This document shows positions 49,301-61,300 of a DNA stretch of 64,000 nucleotides, one piece after another. The DNA is from Siphonodentalium dalli (Eukaryota > Mollusca > Scaphopoda > Gadilida > Siphonodentaliidae). The notes beneath the pieces are model-generated. The model was not told the origin of the DNA and made no database searches. It saw only the letters and a list, made by a program, of their open reading frames with translations. The position numbers were made by a program, and so were the translations under genes. The number at the start of each line of letters is the position of its first letter. Position 1 is the first letter of the stretch. The stretch is taken from positions 241,471,530 through 241,535,529 of the forward strand of contig CP136065.1 in the NCBI GenBank assembly GCA_032622095.1, written 5' to 3'.

Positions 49301-52300
49301 AAAGTTTATCACTCATAGAAATTTAGAACCTCTGCATACAGTGTAAAATTTCCCAATAAAAAGGGCTCTGATCCCTTTCACAAAAAATGATAGACAAATC
49401 CGTGGTATAGAAGCATGAACAACAAATTTCTCTGAGCTAGGATGTGCCCAGAGGTCATTTTATAATAGAGGAGATAAGTCCTTGGAATTAAAAATGCATT
49501 CATGGTTCCAGACCTCCAGTTATAACAACCTAAAAAATCTAATGCAAATTTGTTTTCTGTTTTGTTCTGTTGAAACTACTGTGCTTACATCGTACATCGG
49601 ACGTTTATGTGTCTAATTTTAAGAAAAATTGATATTTATGTGGCTATTTTCCGTTAGGTGGCTAGCCACTTAACAGCGTTCAGATGAACCCTCAAAAATA
49701 TCTGTCTGGCCTAATCAGCCTATTTAATTTTGAAGACTCTTAAAATTTGGAAACTAAAAGTCCATAGATTTGGCCATCCATTATCCCTTTGAGTGCCAGG
49801 GGCCGATCTCATCGGCCCTAAACCTACAAAATAAGTCTGTTAAAAAGAATATAAGAATAAATTATTAAAATTGTAAAAATAAAAATTTTGTTAGGCCAAT
49901 GCATTCTCTTATATATGCGAGGCGACCTATGGTCGACTCGCATATATAAGAGAATGCATTGGCACAGGGTATATGGGTTGATACAAAAATCAACCTGGCA
50001 CTCAAAGGGTTAACTGTCTACAGGAGGTGTTCGGACAGGTTTTGTGGCTAGTTTCTCCTATTCCACTGGCGTAGTTGCTGTATGCTAGTTTTGAGTTTTG
50101 CTAAGGGAAACTGAGACCTAGACACAGATTTAAGTTCCCAGATGGCGATATGCACCCATTGGGCACCTTGATTATGCATTGTCTTATCTGATAATTTGGG
50201 GATGTAGAGAAACTAAACGAAAACAGAAACTTGATAAATAAGTTTCTAAAGAAACACAAACATTTATTTGATAATATTAAATAAAGATACTGTTCAGAGA
50301 AATGAGGCCTAATCAGAATGAGGTCCCCAGAGGTGAATTTAGTAATGCTAGCCCACCATACGTGATAGCATTACTAAATTCACCCTATGGGGACCTCATT
50401 CTGCAAATGTCCAGCCCCATACTTCGAGGCATGGTAACAACACATTTCTCTGAGCTGGCCTATTATATGCCCTGAGGACATTTTACAAAAGTCTCTCTTT
50501 TCTTTTTGCTCAATAGCTAAAGGTTCAGTGATTATTGTTCTTGGTTAAAGCCACTTTCAACAGTGATTATGTGCCTTCTATTTCTGTGCTGTGTTCCTTC
50601 AGTAAACCCTAGAATAAACAAATTTCAATTCTCAACATCAAAGCCTCAATTATTGACTGCTTTACTTTGATCACCTATGTTCAGAGGATGGCTGTGTTGG
50701 GAGCAAGCCTTGAAATAGTGTGTCTGTCATTTGCAGAATGAGGTCCCAAGAGGGTGAATTTAGTGATGCTACCCCGCATAGCGGGCTAGCATCACCAAAT
50801 TCACCCTCTATGGACCTCATTCTGCTTAGGTCTCAATTGCTATAGGAGATCTAGGATCAGATTCAAATTCCCCAGTTGAAGTTTGTGATGTTCACCCATT
50901 AGTCACCTCTATTATACATTTTAACTTCTGCAAATTAGGGGATATCGAAACTTCCAAGAAGGGAAAATGTAACTAAAAACAATGTTAAATTAAGACTATA
51001 GATACTTCGCAGAAGATAAGGCCTATGTAGAATGAGGTCCCCATAGGGTGAATTTAGTTAAGCTAGCCCACTGTGCAGGATAGCATCAGTAAATTCACCC
51101 TCTGAGGACCTAATTCTGTAAATGACAGACACACTATTTTCAGTTTTGAGCACTTATCAGCACACCCTCTACTGGGTTTAAGTTCCCTTCTAATTGAAGC
51201 TCTCAGCCCAAGCAGCCTTATCAGCCCCACACCTGGAGTGATTTTTAATTGAAGTGGAATTTATTTAATTTGAGCAGATATAGGATCTTGGCAATGTCCA
51301 CTAACACCTATCACTTAACATTAAAGAGAATTCCCATCTATATTTCCTTTTTGCTGTGTGTGTGCTTAATGTTTAATGTTATCGGGGAAGCTTTTGACGT
51401 CGATGCTAGAATTTATTGAGTCGATCAATTTTGACCTTTAGCAATAAAATAACGATCATATGGTAATCACAAAATCATCACCAATAGAATATGCTTCATA
51501 TATTTTTCTGCTCGTGATATCAAAGTCATCGCCTCTTTGCATATGATGTAGAATGAAAATAATCTTGTAGTAATTCCATTGAAGCTTGAAAGCCTCAGTT
51601 CTTGAACACAAGAACATATATCACTTTCATCTAAAGTGCCTCTATAGGCATAAATGGAAATGGAACCATCAAAGGGTATATATTGTGCAATCTCCATGTG
51701 GGGTTTATCTCCCTTGATGACTCGATACGACTGCTGTTGCTGGTGACATTTTACCCACATTTTGTGGACTTCCGCGATATTAATATATATACTAAGTAAA
51801 CAGTCACACGTTGCACTCAAACACAAAAAATATAAAACATAGTTTGTGTAATTTCGTACCTATTATTTGGAAAGTCCCACTAGAATCAAAGAACTATTTC
51901 ATGTAATGGTATGCTTTGTTCTCCGATTATTTTATCAACACAAATGTCGAAAGACACACTGACAACTGTATGCATGGCAAACATCAGTCAAACATAAGAG
52001 TTATAATTGGCTGCCATTTTCCTGAGTAGCAAGAGAAAATCATGAACAAGAAATACCACTCAAAACTCCGTTTTGCAAATAAGTGTTTGGCAAGGGAAAT
52101 CTTCTTAAACCACATAGTAAATAAAAAATTTGGGGGATCGGGTTTGCCATTGTTATTGGAAAAACCCATGCTAAATATAGAAAACAACAGACTGGTACCC
52201 AGTCGGTTGCAGGGTCAGGAAGGAAGTATGACTGGTAGAGATTGTGATCGGATTGTAAATTATAGTTGTTTTGATCACCAATTTCTTCCTCTTTTGGGTC

Positions 52301-55300
52301 TGATTTGTATTCTCTTGTAGATCTGACATTGATTTGTATTCTCTTGTAGATCTGACATTGATTTGTATTCTCTTGTAGATCTGACATTGATTTGTATTCT
52401 CTTGTAGATCTGATATGCCGGTACCAAGAGACAGTCGTTATTGGAGAAAGCAACGCAAGATGATGAAAATTCGAGCTGAGTTGAATCGAGAAAGCACCAA
52501 AGGCATTTACGGATTTGTTCCTGTATGTATTCTATTGAATGAATTTATAAATTGCAGAATGACAGATGAGCATGATCTAGTTTTAACCCTTTATTGACCA
52601 CATTGTGATGGTTACAGTTATGCCCTGTGCCAATGCATTCTCTTATATATGCGAGTCGACCATAGGTCGCCTCGCATATATAAGAGAATGCATTGGCCTA
52701 AAAAAAAATCTTTTTTTAACACTTTTTACCATTTTTTCTTACATTCTTTAACAATTTTATAATTTTTAATGTGTTAAGCCAATGCATTCTCTTATATATG
52801 CGAGGCAACCTATGGTCGACTCGCATATATAAGAGAATGCATTGGCACAGGGCCGTTCTGTTGGGTAAAGGGTTAAAAATGTCTTATCCATTTTGATCAC
52901 AAATTTCCTACATCTATTTTCTGATAGTACAATCAAAATAGGTGTAAAAGCAAGTCTGTAAATCTTGTGCGAGCTTTTTCATTGCACCCATATTGCTCAT
53001 GTAACTTTAACCTGGCGCAGCCCATGAGAATGTTTATGAGCCTAATTTTTGAATCGCTAAAGACAATGCCACTGAATTTTCAATTTTTAGCAACAAAATA
53101 ATAAAGATTCCCTGTCAAATTTGACAGCATTGAAACACCATCTTTAATAGCGGGCTAGCATCACCACAATCGCCCACTTGGGATCTCATTCTGTTTGGGC
53201 CGCATCTGCTATGGGAGACATAAACTCAGATTGAAGTTCGCAAATGGTGAAAATTGTGATTTACACCCAATGTTTGATCTGCCAATTTGGGGATTTAGAG
53301 AAACTGAACTAAAAAGAAATAGAATCTATGTGAAGATAATTTGATAATGAAGAAAGTTTCCAGAGAAGATGAGGCCTAAGTAGAATGAGGTCCCCAGAAG
53401 GTGAATTTAGTGAAGCTAGCCCGCTATGTGGGATAGCGTCACTAAATTCACCCTCCGGGGACCTCATTCTGCTAATGACAGGCACACTGATCTAAAGCTT
53501 GTGCACCAGCACTACCAATACCTGCAGAGAGGTAACTTGCTTAGCTACTCCAAAGTCAACATCTCTCCACCATCAAAGGTGATTAAAAACCATACTTAAA
53601 CAAATCAAAAAGATCAAAGGTCAATAAGGTACCCATGATGACCAGAGATAAGTCTCTAAGGGCCCTGTGGATTCTTGGTTACTCTGAGTTACTTTGATTT
53701 AGTCACTGTGACACACCACCAGTCTATGTGTTAAGTAATCTATATATAAGATCAAACAAGGCCCTCCAGGGCTCTGTGATAAGCTTCCATCCCCTTGCTA
53801 CAGTTTAACCCCAGGGTTATTATTAACATATTGACTGTGTAAATCATATCACCTTGAAGTTTTGTTTCAGCCCCAGGGCCTCATTAACACACAGGGATGT
53901 GCCCTGGTCATTAGGTTAAATATGTATGGGATCAAATAGATGCTGGCTTTGTTCTTGTTCTCCAGCACCTTTAACATGGGGTAATATAAGTGCAGTGTAG
54001 CGCCCTATGGAGTATTCAAGGCTGTGCCTGGTGTGATGACTAGCCGCACGCCGCAAGAAAGATCCGTTTTGCACCGAGAACATACTTCTGATGCAAAAAT
54101 TACCAGATTGCCTGTGGCTGTTGAGAAAAATATTTTTTGCTGTTTTGTTAAAGGTTTTAATTTCTTCTCATTAAGCCATTCCATCAGTTCTAGACAATTG
54201 TCTTTTCTGGTCTGAGTGCAATTTCACAAAAAGTACAACAGACACCTATATCAAAAATCTTCTTGAATTAAAAAAACTCAACTCTAACGTTTTTCCATCT
54301 CAATTAGTAACACTTGGTTATTCAGCTTGTGAGTGTAATGCGTTCGTTCTCGCTATCTCACATCATGCACCGCACTGACCTAACTTCTCGTTGTCTGTGG
54401 CCCAAAAAAATGTGAGGGGGCTGGACTTGGTTTCAAGAAAAACTTGATTTATGCTCTTTGAAGTGTACAGAAAACTGGAGAACGAGAAAATGAGATATTA
54501 AGTTAATATCTTAGATGAACTGATGTGGTCGATCTTAGTTAGATAATATTACATGTTTACTCCACTACAAAAACTGTCAAAGGTTTAGTAGTTAGAGATA
54601 GATGTATTTTATTTTGTTATCTTTCCCTACCTTTGTATGTGTCATTTTGCATAAACTTCCCAGTGTTGCTGAATAAAGGGCCTCTAAAATATTAGTCACA
54701 TGTCACTTTTCATCTCTCCCAACAAGCCTTGAAACAATCTATCAGCTATTACAGCTTGTCATAGTGATAGACTCATTACAATTACAACCTGTCAGTTCAT
54801 ACTTTCCGCCTGTCAACAAAATGTCACACTAAATCAGTCTAAATGTGCAAGAAAGTGTCTAAAGAACTTAATTCTTTCCTGTATATTACAAAACTGAGTC
54901 ACTGATGAATTTAGTTGCATAAAGCCTATTGTTTTACATTCCTATTCTCATATACTTCAGATCCCTAGATAAATCTTAACCCTTCCATAATTGTAGCATT
55001 CTGAAATTTTGTGAAAACTCTGTAAATATTGTTGGGCCAATGTATTCTCTTATATATGCGAGTCTCCAAATGGAGCCTCTCATAAGAAAGAAAATACATT
55101 GGCCTAACAATAATTACATTGACATTGTAACCAGTGCATTGTCTTATATATGCGAGGCGCCCTTTGGAAGACTCTCATATATAAGAGAATACATTGTCCT
55201 AACAATAATTACATTGACATTGTAAGCCAGTGCATTCTCTTATATATGCGAGGCGCCCTATGGAAGACTCTCATACTAGTATATAAGAGAATGCACTGGC

Positions 55301-58300
55301 ACATGATCTTTAATGCTGCAGCAGCGCAGCTCCCGTCATGAAAGGTTAAGTGTTTCCGTAGATCACTGGTTGCTTTTTTGAATTTCTGTGATTGCACCTA
55401 ATAAAGGTCTGTCACAACGGCAGGTACAAAAGCATTTCAGCCTGTCATTAAAATTTTGGGTAGGTTTCAACCTGTCATATGACCATGACAGGCCAGTTAT
55501 CTCAAGGCTTTTTCTCCAATGCAGTAGTTATAAATGTGAACTGTTTGCGAGGAAATAACAAAATTTTTCTTGTTTTTCGTGATCATTGGCATGTCAAAAT
55601 TATTGACATCATGAAATGTTATCAATTGCCAGTACCAAGCTATAGTAATAGACTAATAGTTCAGCATGAAATTGCTCGGGGAAAAATAATCTTTGCCAGT
55701 TGGACCAACATAATTGTATCTATGATTGAAGGGGTAAGATTTTTACACAGTATTTCAAACTCATGTCAATTTTGGGGTTGGTAATAATGAGCTTTTTATA
55801 TTTTTTCTGATTGTTTGTCGTCCATGTGTAATTTTGTCTCTATTTCTTGGAACAGCGTACAGACAGAGCTCCAAAAGATCGGAACTTAGCAGAAACAGAC
55901 CCACCACGTTTCTTTCTGTTATTGAAAGAAAAGCTGGATGAAGTCTTAGCCGCGCGTGAAAAAGAACAGAGATCCAAGGAGAAACTGAAAGAGAAACTAC
56001 GAAACTGTGAGGTACGATATATAAATGATTAGATGATTGCACAAACTCCTTTCTCCTGTGTATGATCTGCAAGAGAGTTCTGCCGTCTCGTTCCGCTGGT
56101 CAGACCACTGCCATTATGTATAGAATGTAGAGTTCTGTCCCCTCTCTATGCTGGTCAGACCACTGCCATCACATACAGAATGTATGCTTTCCTGAATTTT
56201 TTTTTCATTAAAGACTTTTGCTGGTTACAATTCATTTTGCATCATTCTGAGAAACTAAAATGACCATATTCATTTTGAAATTAGCCAGGTCCAATCAAAT
56301 TGTCCAATATTGTCGCACAAAATAGTCCGTCCGACAACTACTACTGGGCAATATATTTTCAGTTGTAAGGAATTGATATTTCTCGAATCTTGGAAAAATT
56401 TGTCATCTCAGAGCCATCTTAAGTTGCTAAAATGTTTTATGTGAAATCGTTCAGTCGTTACTCTTCAAAGAAAATAACATGTCAAACTGCTTTGATTTTA
56501 TAGAGCGATGGTTCTGAAGACAAGGGGCTCATGAACACTTCTCGGAATACGACTACGAACTCAATCCTACAAGTGATGCAATCAAGTTTCATTGAAGAGG
56601 AGAATGCTCAGTCTATTCTGGAGGAACATGTGAGTCGTGTGTGGAGTAGTTCTAATCAACAGACACCTATTCGTTCACCTGGGAGGACTAAGAGCCCGGA
56701 GCGGACTCGTAAGGGAGGACAACTCCTCCCTGCTACCCCCGCGGCACATTCTAGGGTGCATAAAAAGAAGGATCGCGATAAGTTTCATTCCGCCCATTCT
56801 TTCGACAGTGGAGTTGGTGAGGATAAGACGATCTTCTGTGGTACGACTGAAACTCATCGTCACGTACACCATCACCATTATTATCACCATGGTGATGAGC
56901 ATAAAAACAAGTCACGTCATGGAGATAGTTGCTGGGCGGAGAACTGTGATAGGTCAAGGAACAGCAAGCGTTCAAAAACGAAAAGTTCTGACACTGGAAG
57001 TAACATTGATAGTGGAATTTCTATGGTATTTGATAGGGACTCCTTGCCACCGAAGCCGAATCTTACTGCAGCCAACAGTGATAAGTATGTATCATCTTAT
57101 GGTGACTGTGATTTAGTGATTAGGGTCCATGTTCTAATGTTCTTGTGTTCATGTGCTGTCACTGAACTTGAAACTATATGTGTCCTATATTTGTGTATGT
57201 GTCCTATATTTGTAGTACAGATTCTGTGGTCTCCTCGAGTAAGTTATGCAAATTCTCAATTGGAAAATCCCTTTGGTCAGTTACATCTGTTACGATCGCT
57301 TGAGTAATAACAAAGATGTTCTCAATCAACTCTCCTATTTTAAAAATTCTTTCTATATGTGTCTGTTATTTTGGCACTAATATCAAACAATTTATCTTAT
57401 TATTAACAAGCCTTGAAATAGTGTGTCTGTCATTTGCAGAATGAGGTACCCAGAGGGTGAATTTAGTGATGCTACCCCGCATAGTGGGCTAGCATCACCA
57501 ATTTCACCCTCTGGGGACCTCATTCTGCTTACACCTCAGCAGAATGAGGTTCCCAGAGGGTGAATTTGGTGATGCTAGCCTGCTATGCGGGGTAGCATCA
57601 CTAAATTCTCCCTCTGGGGACCTCATTCTGCAACTTGACAGACACACTATTTCAAGGCTTGATTATTAAAATTTTAAATTTATCTTGACAATCAAAGGAT
57701 CCAGAGGAACGATTATTAAGAATTCACTGAAAACCACACAAACAATTAGCAAAAATATCTGAAGATTGTCATTATTCAGCTTACCCAAAATATTTCACAA
57801 GCTGTGGCAAATCACAAACATCTCCAGTCTCATTGAAAAGCTGACGAAATTGCTATCAGATATACGTCTCTAGAGTTATTACGTCATGTTGGGAATGTAG
57901 ACTCGTTCCTGGCTCATATGTGAAACACTACGACGCTATCGCTCTGTGACGTGCCCTCCCATAAGAGACCAGTACGGACTATCGCCATTTTTAAGTAGAT
58001 GACATAATTTGCGTCATCGATCCAAATATAACAACAGAGAGACAACAGCAACACTGGGATACCCCATCAAAACACAATACGTTGCCTCGTGTGTTCTGCG
58101 AAAATAGTTTACATATTTAAAATATCTATTCACAGATACGAAGTAGGATATCAAAATAATATGTTTTGATAATTTATTCCCACCAGAGATCTGCAGAATC
58201 TAGTCAAACTTGAGTCTTTGAATACAACACACAAATCACTTCAGCCAATCAGTTTGCACTGTTCTATTTTAGTCCCGGTCAGAATTCTGACCGTAGATCC

Positions 58301-61300
58301 AAAATGGCGATAGTCCATACCGGTCTATAATAACGACGTCCAAAGCAGAGTGATGGTAAGGTTTATAGTCCGGGGACCAGTCAAGTTGGGAATGTCGCTT
58401 CATCGTAGAAATGAAATGCAAGCGAGAGATCCAGAGACATACTTCTGATAGGATTTTCGTCGGCTAATCCAAGAGACTGGAACATCTCCACCCATGTTGA
58501 ATACATGTTCATTTTAGGCCTAAAAACATATTGATGTTTCCGGTAACCCACCAACCCATAGTCCAGACTTCCACCCCTACTAATTTTAACGACCCAGTAT
58601 AAAACGGAAACCAAAAAATCGCGATCATCAGTCGATGATCATAGTAAAACTGATCGGCATTATTTGTACAAGTGTTTAAGATGTTGGCGCACTTGTGTAC
58701 AAAGTCCGTCATTGTCGCATTCATTTTTGATTCAATTCATTACAATACATTATAATTGCAGTAATGTGCTCATTGTGTCCTGCCATATCATTGGATCTGC
58801 CAGGCGAATATATATTCAGAATTAACATACGGTATTGCAGATATGGATGTTTGAAAAAAAATATTTAAAAAACTATTATTTCCTCCAGCTAGCCTCTTAT
58901 TTTCCCCTTCGTTACCGGAAACATCACTATTTTGTTTTAGACCTTATCGATTCCAAATTGACAAAATGCATTTCCTGACATTTATAAGAGATTTGACTTT
59001 TATATGTGATTAATAACGTATTTTTAAAAGAGAAATCTAATCCACTTGTGACATTAGTTTGAGTTATATAAAAATTTTGTATCATTGGCATCTAAAACTA
59101 ATCTTTACTGGTTGGACACTGCATACATCTTTAATGATTGTGGGTGTAGAAATCCATTGTAGCAACTTTACATTTGCATGCAGAACTCATCAGCTCACTC
59201 AAGCCGAGAGTATGAGCACGATTCCTAGCAACTCACAACAGGATATCGGGCTCCAAGATCTCAAGGCATTGTATTATAAATGAAATTTGGAAAATGAGAG
59301 CAGTTGATGATTAAATAATTCAGAGGACTATTGACCCAGCATATGTGGCATTGTACAGACCGGCAGTATTTCCTCTATAGCCAACAAAAGGGAATCAGAG
59401 TCCACTGGAGAAACTATTGTAAAACTAATATGTATTGATTTGGTGTGGTCGAGTACGCAAACAGATCACTGTTTCATTGTATGCAAACGGAGCATTGATT
59501 TTCAGACAGAACAACATGGCTTTTGTGTGTATGTATTTATGTGAGTCCCATCTGAGGTCTGATGCATTATCTGTTTTATTGTCGTCCATTGTCAGTACAT
59601 CTGGTATCTTGTTCTGAGATGGCGTTGTCGTAAAGTGTTTGCTCTGGGGATATCTTTGATATTTTATTTGCTTGTCTCTGGATGAACCTGATTAGAATTG
59701 TCTGCTTCTTGGTTTATGTCCTTATATAGAATCAGTGCGAGTACAATGAACATATAATGTTAGCAGTATAATTACATATTCTCATTTTCTCATTATATGA
59801 ATATTATGTATTGGATAATGAAAATTCATTTAAATGTACTCACATAAGTCCTAAAAAAATATTTATGTTTCTGGAAACAGAGGGGAAAAGAAGTAGGGTC
59901 AGGTCAGGTGGGCAGAAATTAATAATTTTTTTTGTTAAATTATTTTTTTGAAACACCCACATATGGAAATACCCTAGTAAAACAAATGATATAATGCTGG
60001 TCGGCAAATGATCAGCACAGCTTTACTACTATCGGAGATGTTTAAATGATAAATGCATTTTTTTTATGGGTCCCCGATCGATTAGTAGGGGCTGATATTT
60101 GGACTAGTGGCTGGCAGGTTACCGGAAATATCACTATTTTTGTTAGTTCTAATTTATAAATATAAAGATATTTTGTCTATTCCGGGCTGAGGATAAAATT
60201 TAATTTATATTTCTACTTACATAAAAATAAGACTAAAGTCTTTCTTTGCCTGCTGAATTTTATTAGTAGCAAATGAAATCTTATGGACACCGTTTTTGTA
60301 ATCTATGCTTTGGACCCTGTAACTTGAAATGAAGATTTATATTTCCTGTCTTTTAGGCACTATTATTTTGCCATGGGTTTTAATATAATCTCTCAAGATT
60401 TCACACTTGATGAAATTTTTCCATAGCCACCAGAACATGTAAATTGAAAGCCCCCCAAAACTGGGTCAGTGGCTTCAAACTGCCCCATGAAAAAAATATG
60501 TTGTCAGTCTGCACTTGATTAATCAATTTCTCTTCTAACATGGCTGAAGACAGTTACTTTTGGTCCATGTAATTTGCATGCTCCAGTTACTGGAAAACCA
60601 ATAGACCCAATCAATGGAGTTCCACCCACAATGCACTTGATGCCAATCTCACTGAGTATGTCTGCCAGTTGTCAGCTAAGCGGTTCAATATGTTTCCACA
60701 ATTCACACATACATCAAAGCAAATTTTATTTCTATTGCATTCTACAAAGATTGGATTATTTTCTTAAGCCAGTGTAAAGTTGCTGAGGATGAGTTGCACA
60801 TTTGTGTTTTATATTAAGTAATCTTAGTATACAAGTATTCTCTCTCAAAGAAGATTTTTATAGCCTTATCAGGTTACAAAGGCATTATGCTTACACACAC
60901 TCCATGCTACACCACCTTTATTCTGCCCAGCTGGGACAAGTGGGAATTATGCTTCTGGTAACTTGAAAGGAAGATTTGTGCACGCTATCTTTTAGACTCC
61001 TCTGTTTCCACATCAATATTACTTCCTAGTACCTCTTGAAGTCCAGGAATCTTGTGGAGAAGTCCTTTCTTATGCAAGCCTGAGTTGAGTGTGCCTGTCA
61101 TTTTCAGAATGAGGTCCCCAGAGGGTGAATTTAGTGATGCTATCCATTACAACAGGCTAGATTCACCAAATTCACCCTCTGGGGACCTCATTCTGCTTAG
61201 GACTCATCTTCTCTGGAAAGTTTATTATCAAATTTATATAGAAACTTCTTCACATAGTCTATTTCTTTTTAAGTTTAGTTTCTCTATATCCCCAAATTGG

